DNA of 54,103 bases from Syntrophobacteraceae bacterium (GTDB lineage Bacteria; Desulfobacterota; Syntrophobacteria; Syntrophobacterales; Syntrophobacteraceae), in contig PLSV01000104.1 of assembly GCA_003165235.1 (NCBI GenBank), forward strand, positions 23,382 to 77,484, read 5' to 3'. The notes below the pieces were generated by a model that had not been told where the DNA came from, searched no databases, and saw nothing but the letters and a program-made list of their open reading frames with translations. Positions 17,078-25,863 of this stretch are shown piece by piece; positions within the stretch are counted from its first letter, which is position 1; each line of letters starts with the position of its first letter. A program made the position numbers and the translations under genes.

Positions 17078-18013
17078 CTACGGCGTCATTTGACCTGTGT
17101 ATTGAGCTTCGAGCACCTTCATCAGTAATGTGAGCGTCCGGTTGACCGGGGTCGGAATTCCCACTTCCTTCCCGAAGCGCACCACTGCGCCGTTTATTGC
17201 ATCGATCTCGGTCCTCTTTTTCTTATCAACGTCCTGCCCCATCGACGAGCGGTTTCGGGCAGTAGCCCTGGCGACCTCGATTACCCGATGGATCATGTCC
17301 ATGCCGATCGGAAAACCTTTCGACCCTGCCACCATTATTGCTTCCTCGACCGCAGAGCCGCACAGGTCCATCGCCTCCTGCTTCTCCGCTATGAAGCCGT
17401 TGCGTATGCCGGTCAAGCCGGTGATTGCGTTTATCCCGACGTTTATGACTAGCTTTTCCCAGATGAGCCTCTCGACCTCGTCGCTCGGTTCCGCTGCCAG
17501 TCCGGCTTCCCGGAATAATTCCACTGACCGTCTGACCCTTTGGGACGTGGTCCCGTCAGGTTCGCCGATATAGGTGGGACCGTTGCCGCCGTGACGTATT
17601 AAGCCCGGTCCGAGCAAAGTTGACCCCTGAGCGGTGCTGCCCGCAAGGACGGCCTCTTTGCCTGTGATTTCGGCTATAAGCTCCCAATTTCCTATTCCGT
17701 TCTGGAGGGTTAAAAAAACAGTGGAGGCCGAACAGACCCCATGCATGAGAGACAGGGCCCTTTGGGTCGCATATGTCTTCACCAGGACAAGCACGAGATC
17801 AGGGTTGCGGGGGAGTTTGTCAGACTCGAAATAGGTCGTAAGCCGATAGTTGCGCAGAGTTCCATCAAGTTCCTCGATATCGAGTCCGCCCTGCCTAATA
17901 GCCTCCATGTGCTCGCGGTTTGTGCTGAAAAGCGAAATGGATGCATGCGTCTTCGAGAGCCGCGCCCCGATCAAACTGCCAAGCGCTCCCGCGCCGACGA
18001 TAAGAACGTTCAT
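17078..18013 (-). CDS. panE: 2-dehydropantoate 2-reductase
   Basis: NADPH-dependent reduction of ketopantoate to pantoate, the step after PanB. 311 residues. The N-terminal Rossmann motif GAGALGSLIGARL, the middle QNGIGN segment and the ApbA C-terminal helix domain (WEKLVINVGINAITGL) are all present. The ATG at 18013 follows GGGGGAGAC, so the longer open frame is not used. KARI-type or YwtE-like roles are less likely, given panB next door. Confidence 0.93.
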   Translation of the reverse strand: MNVLIVGAGALGSLIGARLSKTHASISLFSTNREHMEAIRQGGLDIEELDGTLRNYRLTTYFESDKLPRNPDLVLVLVKTYATQRALSLMHGVCSASTVFLTLQNGIGNWELIAEITGKEAVLAGSTAQGSTLLGPGLIRHGGNGPTYIGEPDGTTSQRVRRSVELFREAGLAAEPSDEVERLIWEKLVINVGINAITGLTGIRNGFIAEKQEAMDLCGSAVEEAIMVAGSKGFPIGMDMIHRVIEVARATARNRSSMGQDVDKKKRTEIDAINGAVVRFGKEVGIPTPVNRTLTLLMKVLEAQYTGQMTP

Positions 18014-18083
18014 TGTCTCCCCCCTTGTTCCACTCTTGACCCTATAGATCATTGCGGCTGGCGGCAGCTATTAAACGCAGGCC

Positions 18084-18608
18084 CTAAAAATAGAAAGCGA
18101 AAAAGACAAAGGCTGACGCAACCGTAACCAGAACAGCGCTTAACAGGATTGTGTCCGGCAATGCCGAAAAGCTGCGCTCTCCAGTGTTAATGAGTTTCCG
18201 GATGTAGTAGAAGCGCCAGCCGGCAAGAGCTATGATCACCACTCCCAGGCCCAAAGCAACCATTCCCATGTAGCGCGTGCTTGGCACATGGTTCAGTTGT
18301 TCGATCATGCCGGGCAGTGCAACAAACCTCATTTCCCGGATCACAACGTCAAAACGCTCGATAAGGAAACCGAATCCTATTAGTGCTATCCCGGTGCGGC
18401 ACCATGATAGAAATGTGCGCTCGTTGGCCATGTGATTTCGCTGCCAGGCGAAAAATGTGGTCTTGTCCGAAAGGTCCAATTCAGCACCAAACGCTGTTCC
18501 TTTTTTCCTGTTTGAACCAGGAGAAACCTTGGTAAACAGGAATGCTCTGACACCCGAACAACAGTTCCTGAGTGCCTCGCTTATGACTCGAAAAGCCACG
18601 GTGCTCAT
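18084..18608 (-). CDS. DUF202 (YidH-type) inner-membrane protein
   Basis: 174 residues from the ATG at 18608, which has GGGAG at suitable spacing; an ATG six codons earlier (18626) is the alternative. The DUF202 signature LANERTFLSWxRTGIALIGFGF is present as MANERTFLSWCRTGIALIGF. Three predicted membrane helices follow. The first 60 residues are an unusual hydrophilic extension with a CC pair. No function is established for the family. It lies 70 bases before panE on the same strand. Confidence 0.8.
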   Translation of the reverse strand: MSTVAFRVISEALRNCCSGVRAFLFTKVSPGSNRKKGTAFGAELDLSDKTTFFAWQRNHMANERTFLSWCRTGIALIGFGFLIERFDVVIREMRFVALPGMIEQLNHVPSTRYMGMVALGLGVVIIALAGWRFYYIRKLINTGERSFSALPDTILLSAVLVTVASAFVFFAFYF

Positions 18609-18774
18609 TTCCCATTCTCCCGACATTCCGTAAATCTAACGCCGGCCGATTCAAACGAACCGGAGCTCACCCAATAGGATGCGGCTCGACAATCCCATTT
18701 GGGTACGTGGTTATTCTAATAATTCTTCATACAAAAGGCTGCATAGAAAACAAATTTGCAGCGGCTGGAAGAAA

Positions 18775-19884
18775 TTATCGCAGTTTAAGAGTGGCGAGAG
18801 AAATGAGAGCAAGAATTCCTGCAACGATCCAAAGACGTATCACGACCTTGGTTTCGGCCAGCCCCTTGTGCTGCAGGTTATGGTGCAAAGGAGCGCGGAA
18901 AAAAATCCGCCGCCCGATCCACTTTACGCCTATCTTGTCCTGCACCTGGCTGCTGATGGCTTCGGCGATGAACAGGGCGCCCAACAGGGGGAAGAGCAGC
19001 TCCTGTTTCAACAGGACGGACATCACCGCCATTGTGCCTCCGATGGCAAGCGAACCCGTGTCTCCCATAAAAATCTGCGCAGGGTAAGCATTATACCACA
19101 GAAACCCCAGACCTGCGCCTACGAATGCCGCCCCGAAGATCGTAAGCTCTCCGGCCCCGCGCAAAAACGGGTAGTAGAGATAACTCGAGTAAATCCGGTT
19201 GCCTTCGACGTAGGCGAAGATGCCCAGCACGGCCACCACGAAAATCGAGGGCGTAATGGCGAGACCATCGAGACCGTCGGTTATGTTCACGGCATTGGAA
19301 ACGAAGATAACGAACAGGAAGATGAACAGGCCGTAGAGCCATGGACCAATGTCGGCGAGCGGGTACTTATAAAATGGAACACAGACCTTGGTGGCAAGCG
19401 CACTTCCAAGGGGTGCGTAAGGCCCGACGCAAATCCAGGCGAAAACAAGGCTGAAAACCCCCTGCAAAAAGAGCTTGCTGCGTTCTGAAAGCCCCCTGTC
19501 CCCGCTTCTCAACCGCACCTTGGACACGTCGTCCCAAAGGCCGAGCAGTCCGAACCAGACCATCCCCGTAACGGAGCAGAGCATGAAGGGGCTGCGCCAG
19601 TTGCCCCAGATAGCCATCGAAACTAGTACGGCCCCTATTATGAGAACTCCACCCATTGTAGGAGTGCCGCTCTTGTCGAACGCTGAATGAACTCCTGTTT
19701 CGCGGATCTGTTCCAGAAAGGAACGCCTATGGATAAACAGAATAAAATGCCTGCTGAAAAGAAAAATGAGTATGACTGCCGTAAGCGCCGACATTATGGC
19801 CCTGAAGCTGATGTAGTTCACCAGCCGGCAGAATGAAAAACTCTCGGAAAGCGGGAGGAGAAAATTGCAGATTGCGTAAATCAT
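18775..19884 (-). CDS. mraY: Phospho-N-acetylmuramoyl-pentapeptide transferase
   Basis: Makes lipid I: transfers phospho-MurNAc-pentapeptide to undecaprenyl phosphate at the inner membrane. 369 residues, ten predicted helices. Seen: SGTPTMGGVLI, the catalytic aspartates in LWDDVSK, NAVNITDGLDGLA, GFLWYNAYPAQIFMGDTGSLA, and a C-terminal FRAPLHHNLQHKG with the HHH-type histidine cluster. The start overlaps the upstream murG-HEAT stop by four bases (ATGA), so translation is coupled. Standing outside a dcw cluster, with only murG, is uncommon. It may be the sole copy or a second one; the window cannot show which. Confidence 0.95.
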   Translation of the reverse strand: MIYAICNFLLPLSESFSFCRLVNYISFRAIMSALTAVILIFLFSRHFILFIHRRSFLEQIRETGVHSAFDKSGTPTMGGVLIIGAVLVSMAIWGNWRSPFMLCSVTGMVWFGLLGLWDDVSKVRLRSGDRGLSERSKLFLQGVFSLVFAWICVGPYAPLGSALATKVCVPFYKYPLADIGPWLYGLFIFLFVIFVSNAVNITDGLDGLAITPSIFVVAVLGIFAYVEGNRIYSSYLYYPFLRGAGELTIFGAAFVGAGLGFLWYNAYPAQIFMGDTGSLAIGGTMAVMSVLLKQELLFPLLGALFIAEAISSQVQDKIGVKWIGRRIFFRAPLHHNLQHKGLAETKVVIRLWIVAGILALISLATLKLR

Positions 19885-22037
19885 TGGATTTTCCTGGAGA
19901 CATGGTCTGATAAAGCGGCTGGACCAGGCAAATCGCGCTCGGATTTGCACTCTTTTGCACACTTCCGGATTGCCCCGTACGTTTCCTTTATCTCGAAATG
20001 CGGCCTGAAATCCGTTGAGGTCAGGATGAAAGACGAGGTTTTGGAGAGCAACTCATCAGAGGCTTTGACGACCCCCCGTTCTATCATTCGCTTCAGGCCG
20101 CACAACGCTGCGTTGCGCACCTGCCAGTGGTGAGATTCATTCATGGAAAAGAGCGCTTCTGCAGCTTCCCAATCTGTTCCTATCTCGCCCAGAGCCCTGG
20201 CTGCCTCGACCACAACCTCGAAACAATCATCCTCAAGGCGCTCGACAATCCCGTTTATCCATAACTTTTTCCCCGCCACAAATGGCCCAAAATGAGCGGC
20301 GCTGCGGCAAGCCTGGGCGCGCACTTCGAAATAAGGGTCCTCAAGTGCGGCAAGCAAATGTTTTTCAACATCAGAGTCGAAATGGTCAATAACTTGAAGC
20401 GCCTGGACGATGTTTCTGCGAATAAACCCGACTTGCACGAAATCTCCTCCGAAAATTCTTTTTATCTTGCTTACCGGGGTCCTGTCGGAGAGCATTTTAA
20501 GCAGGGTCGGGATTTTTTCCCTGTACTTTGTAAGACCGATCAGTTTTACACCCAGGTTGCGGTCCTGCCAGCCTTTGCGGCTGAGCAGCCCCGCCGCCCT
20601 GTGACGGTAATAGGCAAGGTCGGCCGGGTCGTCCACCACCGAAGCGGGGTCGAAATTGCGCCCGGAAAAGCTATACGCAGAGGAAAGCATTTGCAGGAGT
20701 TGGGCGTTTCGCGCCAGGTCTCTGAAAGGTGTCGCCGGCCTGCCGTTGCCATCCATGAAGCGCATATCTCCATAGATTTCGCTCAATATCCGCTCGATGG
20801 CCTTCCGCCTTAGAAAATCCCTGCTCCTTCCAGCCATCAGCCCCAACAGCGTTTTGTTTTCTATCAGGGATAAAATCTTTTGCGCCAGGACCCGTCCATC
20901 CAGCTTCTCCAGCAGTTCTCCGTTCTCCATGACCGTGTCTTCGAACAGCACCTCGGCGGCCCCTGCGCTTTTCATGGCTCGGGCGTTCATCACCTGGTGA
21001 TCGCCTGGCAGATTGACTTTTGGGATCAGTAGAGCGGGTTTTCCGATGCGTGAAATCTCGTTGAGGCTTCCCGCACCGCTTCTACAAACGATTAGCGAAC
21101 TTACCGAGTAAATCTCGGCGATATTGTGAAAATAGTCCTCCCTGTAATATAGTTCCCCCAGCAAAGCCCTTTGTTCCGGGGATAGAGTTCTTTCGATCCG
21201 CTGTTCGGTGTCCGCCGCCGCATCGTAGTCAACAGAGCTGGCCAGGCCGCTGCCGTGAATTATGAACAGCTTGTCCCTGTGCAGGAGAAGGAAAGGAAGC
21301 GCATCGACTATTGCACGATTTATTGTGCGCGCTCCCTGGGACCCTCCAAAAGCGAATATCACATCCCGGCCCTTGGGGATTTCGAAGGAGAGCCTTTTTC
21401 TGGCCTGCTCCGGCGGGATAGAAACTATCGAGTGACGTATAGGATAGCCAACAACCGTTGCGTTCGGAAAAAAAGAAAGGGTCTGAGGAAACGTAAGCAG
21501 GACCTTGTCGACCCACCTTCCCAGTAATGCGTTCAATTGGCCGGGAATGCTGTTCTGTTCGTGCAGAAAGATTCGCACCCGTGCAATTTTCAGCTTTTTC
21601 AATACAATTGCAGCGATAATGACGGGCGCGCTCACATATCCGCCGGTCGCAATTATCCACTTTGGAGCGAACTCGATCAGAATAATGATGGATTGAACGA
21701 TTCCGAAGCCGAGCTTAAAGAGAAACCTCAAAGTTCGAAAAGACGGACCAATGCCCGGATATCCCTCGGAGAAGACAAAACGAAGCTCATATCCCACTCT
21801 GTTAACGATTACACTTTCGGCTTTATTTTTCACACCGATGTAAAGAAAGCGGGTTTCGGGCTCACGTGATTTTATGCCCTCTGCGATGGCAAGCGCCGGG
21901 TTGACATGGCCGCCCGTTCCGCCGCCGGAGAGCACAATGCGGGTATTGGCGGCCTCCAGCCTTTTCCAGCGGCGAGAGGCTGCAAAAGCGCCTATCAGGA
22001 TTAAAAATATTATCGAAAACGCAATCAGTATGTGCAT
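19881..22037 (-). CDS. murG: Membrane-anchored MurG fused to a HEAT-repeat domain
   Basis: MurG adds GlcNAc to lipid I to form lipid II on the inner face of the membrane. This protein is about 718 residues, twice the usual 360. Residues 1-22 form a membrane helix (HILIAFSIIFLILIGAFAA), absent from typical MurG. Residues about 33-400 are the glycosyltransferase, with GGGTGGH at 38-44, FGGSQGA, and the UDP-binding CRSGAGSLNEI. From about 440 to 700 alpha-helical HEAT/armadillo-like repeats follow (DPYFEVRAQACRSAAHFG, DDCFEVVVEAARALGEIG, HHWQVRNAALCGLKRM). HEAT repeats commonly bind proteins, so the tail may dock MurG to a partner. It is coupled to mraY. The longer open frame to 22151 would overlap the upstream gene; 22037 leaves a 49-base gap. 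Confidence 0.9.
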   Translation of the reverse strand: MHILIAFSIIFLILIGAFAASRRWKRLEAANTRIVLSGGGTGGHVNPALAIAEGIKSREPETRFLYIGVKNKAESVIVNRVGYELRFVFSEGYPGIGPSFRTLRFLFKLGFGIVQSIIILIEFAPKWIIATGGYVSAPVIIAAIVLKKLKIARVRIFLHEQNSIPGQLNALLGRWVDKVLLTFPQTLSFFPNATVVGYPIRHSIVSIPPEQARKRLSFEIPKGRDVIFAFGGSQGARTINRAIVDALPFLLLHRDKLFIIHGSGLASSVDYDAAADTEQRIERTLSPEQRALLGELYYREDYFHNIAEIYSVSSLIVCRSGAGSLNEISRIGKPALLIPKVNLPGDHQVMNARAMKSAGAAEVLFEDTVMENGELLEKLDGRVLAQKILSLIENKTLLGLMAGRSRDFLRRKAIERILSEIYGDMRFMDGNGRPATPFRDLARNAQLLQMLSSAYSFSGRNFDPASVVDDPADLAYYRHRAAGLLSRKGWQDRNLGVKLIGLTKYREKIPTLLKMLSDRTPVSKIKRIFGGDFVQVGFIRRNIVQALQVIDHFDSDVEKHLLAALEDPYFEVRAQACRSAAHFGPFVAGKKLWINGIVERLEDDCFEVVVEAARALGEIGTDWEAAEALFSMNESHHWQVRNAALCGLKRMIERGVVKASDELLSKTSSFILTSTDFRPHFEIKETYGAIRKCAKECKSERDLPGPAALSDHVSRKIQ

Positions 22038-22086
22038 TTCTCGATTCTTCTCGAACTCTGAGACATATCGGATTTCAATCTCCACA

Positions 22087-22797
22087 CTACGTGGGGCGTG
22101 GATATTGGTCTTTCCCGGTTTCCTGGTTTCCGATCTCCGATTTCCGTTCAAGCGCCCGTCGAATATCTTTCCAGGCGATTTTGCCTGCCCTTACCAGCGC
22201 AGCCGGATGAACATTGACATCTACTATAGCCGAAGGCAAACCGCCAGGCAAATCCCCCGCATCCAGTAACGCGTCGACCGATAGGAGCAACTCAGCGGAG
22301 AGACCCCCGGGACTTGTTGGAGGAGACTCTCCCGCTTTGTTTGCGCTGGTTGAAACGATAAGTCCTCCAGAGGCCTGAGCCAATAGGGAGGCAACTCGAT
22401 GAGAAGAGATGCGGATGGCGATTTTGCCGGATCTTGCGTGCAGGGCGGCAGACAGAGACGTAGCGGCGGGAATTACGATGCTCAATGGACCGGGCCAAAA
22501 GATGCGCGCCAGCGCCTCGGCAGATTCGGGCCACTCGGATGCGGCGCTCAGGACGGCCTGAAGGTCCGAGGCGATAAGCGGCAGCGGTTTCCCGGGATCC
22601 CTGCCTTTTATTTCAAAAACCCTCTCCACTGCTTCTGCAATCCCCGGTATCGCGCCCAGCGCATAAAATGTCTCGGTTGGGTATAAAACAAGCCCCCCCG
22701 ACCTTAAGATGGAGGCCGCATCACAAATCGCCTCCGCACTGATTTCAGTGGGGTCGATTTTAAAGATTCTCGGTTTAGAGTCCCTTGCGGCGGACAT
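22087..22797 (-). CDS. L-threonylcarbamoyladenylate synthase (Sua5/YrdC/TsaC family)
   Basis: Uses threonine, bicarbonate and ATP to make the intermediate for t6A at position 37 of tRNAs reading ANN codons. 236 residues: an N-terminal YrdC domain with LYPTETFYALG and IKGRDPGKPLPLI (the KxR-K pattern of the active site), then SGKIAIRIS and SANKAGE. The extra C-terminal 30 residues are variable and hydrophilic. First gene of the tsaC-murG-mraY run, an unusual combination. A paralogous YciO-type role cannot be excluded. Confidence 0.9.
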   Translation of the reverse strand: MSAARDSKPRIFKIDPTEISAEAICDAASILRSGGLVLYPTETFYALGAIPGIAEAVERVFEIKGRDPGKPLPLIASDLQAVLSAASEWPESAEALARIFWPGPLSIVIPAATSLSAALHARSGKIAIRISSHRVASLLAQASGGLIVSTSANKAGESPPTSPGGLSAELLLSVDALLDAGDLPGGLPSAIVDVNVHPAALVRAGKIAWKDIRRALERKSEIGNQETGKDQYPRPT

Positions 22798-23196
22798 TTT
22801 TTACTGCCCCCTCTCGCGCGCGATACATCTATGCCGGGCTGAAAAAATCGCACGCCGGTGAACATACACTAAATAGAGCCGGATTTCTATCGGATGCCCC
22901 AAGGGGTAGTCGCTCACTTGCGCTCAAAATAAGGTATAGAGAGCCAAAGCATCAAAGGGCGCAATCGAAAGGCGGGGAAGCCGGGATTCTTTGCCCGAAT
23001 TCAATTTGACACCAGGCTGGCAGACAATATAGGCTAAAGAATCTTCCCTTTCGCGGCGAGCAGTTTGAGTTCAGCACCGCTCTACGCTGGGAAAAACGCC
23101 GACGCCCCACTCCACCGGAACAATTATGAAGTTTCTTCTTTCGAGACTGAACCCTCAAAATTATAATGCATACCAGATCCGGAAGGGAGACGGACC
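22798..23196. other. Divergent intergenic region
   Basis: Separates the minus-strand tsaC-murG-mraY operon from the plus-strand membrane-protein gene. It has no gene that I can support. A plus-strand promoter candidate at 23006-23033 is listed separately; no distinct minus-strand promoter was found by eye. Confidence 0.5.
23006..23033 (+). promoter_or_regulatory. Sigma-70-type promoter candidate
   Basis: TTGACA at 23006-23011 and TATAGG at 23028-23033 with a 16-base spacer, about 160 bases before the broken membrane-protein gene on the plus strand. Confidence 0.45.
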
Positions 23197-24237
23197 ATGC
23201 AGAGAGAACCATCGCCGGTAACTGGATGGAGATTTATCACTTTGGCTGTCGCCGTGTGGGGGGCCGGCGGTCTGGTCTTTTTCCGCCAGTTCCTGTTCAG
23301 CGGCTTCGATAGAGTGTTTGGAGATATAGGTGATGGGCGGCTGGACGTCTACCTGCACGAGCACCTCTATCAGGTAGTCCAGGGCCTGGCGCCGTTTAGA
23401 TCGCCGGCCATGCTCTATCCGAAAAGCGGCCTCCTGGGTTATTCGGATGCCTTCCTGCTGGACGTCCCCTTCTACGCGCCGCTCCGCCTGCTCGGATGCG
23501 ACCCTTTTCTAAGTTATCAGCTTACGTGGATAGCACTGTCCCTGATTGGATTTGTTTCCTTTACGGCCTTGCTGGTTCGATTTGCCGGAGTTCGGATGTC
23601 AGTCGCCCTGGTGGGGTCGGCACTATTCGCCTTCCCAAACATGCTTACGATCGCGGCCGGCCATCCGCAACTATTTGCAGTGTATTTCACCCCTGTGGTC
23701 GCGCTGTTGTTTCTCGAAGCTTTGAGAGGCATGGACCGGATGAGCATCCGTTCCTTCTCAGCCATGTTTTTTGTAGGGATACTGGATGCTCTCACTTTTT
23801 CCACCGGCTACTACGTCGCATGGTTTTTCCACTTCCTGGCGGCGCTTGCGATTCTCATTACCGCGGCCGCCCGTCCGTCCGCTCTTGCAGCGCTTGTCCA
23901 CCGGCGCCCCATAACCGCTGTTCTCAAAGTTTTTTCAGTATTTATGTGCGGGTTCGCCATTGGCATGATCCCGTTCGCAGCGATCTATGTCCCAGCCTTA
24001 ATGGAATTTCACGGCCACGCTCGATCCTTTGATGAATACCTGTCGTTTGCGCCTCGCCTCTCTGAATTCCTCATCGATGTAGGCGCAAATAATATGATCT
24101 GGGGGAGGGCGTTGAAGTCGAGTCGCATCCTCTCGCCTGACCATATCCTCCCCTGCGAAAGCACCTTCGCAGCGCCACCGTTCCTCCTGCTTTCGGCAAT
24201 GGCCACCTTCTTCGCTGCGGGCCTGGCAATGGGCTGA
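23197..24237 (+). pseudogene. N-terminal part of a broken polytopic membrane protein (glycosyltransferase-C-like)
   Basis: 346 codons with about eight membrane helices. The N-terminal pattern GDIGDGRLDVYLHEHLYQ and the loop MLYPKSGLLGYSDAFL fit large membrane glycosyltransferase-like proteins of the DUF6311/GT-C sort. The frame stops abruptly at 24237 in the middle of a helix-rich region (FAAGLAMG). The matching C-terminal soluble domain follows at once in another frame, so the gene seems to have lost its middle (about 200 codons by comparison with such proteins) and to be out of frame at the joint. Calling it a functional short protein is the alternative. Confidence 0.6.
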
Positions 24238-24778
24238 TCTGCATGGCGTCACGGAAGGCCTGTTTGAGTATAACGTCGCGGAACGGCAGTGGCTGGCGGT
24301 CGAGCCCACATGGATCGCCTATTCGTGGGGTGCAAAGCTGGATTTTTCAGCTCAATCTCTAAACGCGACGCCGTATATGATTCAAGGTTGGTCCACGCCT
24401 GAGAGCTGGGGCGTCTGGTCTGTTGGAGCGAAAGCTGTCCTGAAATTATTAGCGCCTCAGCCCAACGAAGACATGGTTCTTGAACTGTGCGACTTCCGCG
24501 CTTTCGCCAAACAACCCGTTGACGTCGTGGTGAATGGCGAGGCCGTATACCATTTCTCCAACCTTGATTCGGCGGAAAGCGTCTCAATTCCGGTAACCAA
24601 AGCCATTTTGACTAGAAAGTCGCCGATTACCATCGAATTCCTGACGCCGCAGTCTACTACTCCGCTCTCAGCCTCACACGGCATTAACCCTGATCCCCGG
24701 CTACTGGGCATTGGGCTGCACACTCTCGCTCTAATGCCTAAAGAGGAGGAACCTCATCTCAATGATTCCCGTCTTTGA
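24231..24778 (+). pseudogene. C-terminal soluble domain of the same broken membrane protein
   Basis: The frame read from about 24231 gives DLHGVTEGLFEYNVAERQW, then GWSTPESWGVWSVGAKAVL and a beta-rich domain with VDVVVNGEAVYHF, ending at 24778. GWSxPExWGxWS followed by a carbohydrate-module-like sandwich is typical of the tail of large membrane glycosyltransferase-like proteins. It has no convincing start of its own; the ATG at 24377 is internal to the domain and lacks a ribosome site. It is best explained as the far end of the gene starting at 23197. Confidence 0.6.
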
Positions 24779-25076
24779 ATTCACTCATCGGAGGTGAGTC
24801 TCCCTATGGGTCCAGAGCCATGTAACGTTTAGAGTTAAGGATAGAGCAGGCCGGCAGTTAACTTGAGGTTGAGAGGAGGGAGCGAAATCAATCAGTGATG
24901 CAGTTCAAGGCTCCCGTGGGCGTCCTGGCGTGGGCGAGGGACGTCGGACTGAGCCCACGTCAGGACAAACGGCGGCAAATAAGGCAGGCGAGGTCCTTGG
25001 TCAGGAATATGCGAGCCTTGGCCGGGAGCAAGTCTTCGTAGCGAGGACGGCGTGGCGCCGTAGTTCTCCTCTATCA

Positions 25077-25400
25077 TCAAACCCTTTCCTCAAGCAGCCG
25101 GATCTCTAACCGGCAACCAATAGCGTGAGCATATTTTTTGAGGCTAGCCAGGGAAGGAGTATGCTTTCCACCAGATTCAAGTCGAGAGACCGCGCTTTTG
25201 GTTGTACCCATTGACTCTGCCACGGCTTCCTGCGTAAGACCAGACCTGGCGCGGGCCAAAAGCATTTGCTTGATGAGGTCGTACTCATCCCCCAGTTCCT
25301 CATATTTTTCACTAAATCCCTTCCGTTTCCGGGCCTTTTTGAGGAACGCTTCATGGTCATGAGAGACAGGCTCGTATTTCAGTTCAGATTGTTCAGCCAT
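25077..25400 (-). CDS. HigA-like antitoxin / Xre-family regulator
   Basis: 107 residues. An N-terminal acidic, helical part precedes a Cro/CI-type helix-turn-helix (LLARARSGLTQEAVAESMGT then TKSAVSRLESG) and a C-terminal dimerisation segment (IGCRLEIRLLEE). This is the pattern of HigA-type antitoxins and related single-domain repressors. The start has AAGGAGG. The toxin gene that should precede it is a remnant (25414-25503), while promoter and palindromic operator are intact, so the antitoxin probably survives as an autoregulated orphan DNA-binding protein. No gene is called in 24779-25076 after it. Confidence 0.88.
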   Translation of the reverse strand: MAEQSELKYEPVSHDHEAFLKKARKRKGFSEKYEELGDEYDLIKQMLLARARSGLTQEAVAESMGTTKSAVSRLESGGKHTPSLASLKKYAHAIGCRLEIRLLEERV

Positions 25401-25413
25401 TTTGAACCTCCTT

Positions 25414-25503
25414 TATACGTGCAAAATCGGCCAGTACGCCGACAGGCCAAGATTCAATCTCGGTTTTTACGCGAGCGTGAAATTACTCGATTGCATAACC
25501 CAT
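25414..25503 (-). pseudogene. HigB-like toxin remnant with nonsense codon and deletion
   Basis: Directly before the antitoxin ribosome site, the minus strand reads M-G-Y-A-I-E-stop, then FHARVKTEIESWPVGVLADF and ARI, the N-terminal helices of a HigB/Gp49-type RelE toxin (usually about 110 residues). Codon 7 is TAA (25483-25485). The coding sequence then runs straight into the antitoxin leader, so roughly the last 70 codons are missing. Both lesions inactivate the toxin. The toxin assignment rests on the family's typical start (xxYxIExFxxxVxxEIxxLPxxxxAxFxRI) and on its place in front of a HigA-like gene. Confidence 0.65.
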
Positions 25504-25510
25504 AGACAAT

Positions 25511-25539
25511 ACGTTAGCACAAATGCTAACCCCTGTCAA
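25511..25539 (-). promoter_or_regulatory. HigBA-type promoter with palindromic operator
   Basis: Minus-strand TTGACA (25539-25534), a 17-base spacer and TAACGT (25516-25511) form a promoter. The spacer contains most of a perfect inverted repeat GTTAGCA-CAAA-TGCTAAC (25513-25530), so a bound repressor would block polymerase. It lies ten bases before the dead toxin start, as expected for autoregulation by the HigA-like protein. Confidence 0.65.
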
Positions 25540-25682
25540 TTACCTGCTCCGAGCTGAGGTATCCGGAAATTGTGAACCAAAAGCTTTTGGACGGTTAAGC
25601 GCTGACCGAGACAACAAAAACTGCGGGACACCAAAAAAGTGAACATCGCTCCAATAATTGGCAGAAAGATGAAAAGTTTCAA

Positions 25683-25756
25683 TCGGGGCGATAGGATTTG
25701 AACCTACGGCCCCCTGCTCCCAAGGCAGGTGCGCTACCAGGCTGCGCTACGCCCCG
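25683..25756 (-). tRNA. tRNA-Pro (anticodon TGG)
   Basis: Minus-strand cloverleaf: acceptor CGGGGCG pairs with CGCCCCG; D arm GCGC...GCGC; anticodon stem CCTGC/GCAGG around loop CTTGGGA (anticodon TGG); T arm GTAGG-TTCAAAT-CCTAT. Discriminator A; the 3' CCA is not encoded. No recombinase or attachment duplication is evident next to it. Gaps on either side (25540-25682 and 25757-25863) hold nothing else recognised. Confidence 0.95.
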
Positions 25757-25863
25757 ATAAAGCCGTTTTAGATATCACGAGCAAGATATAAAAGCAAGAG
25801 CAGGTCAACAAACCTCACGCAGAGGCAATTAATCAACAATTCACAAATTCACTCACTCATCTA

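Noticed and set aside
24892..25080. 62-codon ORF overlapping the antitoxin stop (minus strand)
   Set aside because: TTG start, no toxin-like features and no known family. Position after a HigA-like gene invites a toxin call, but the toxin remnant is upstream instead.
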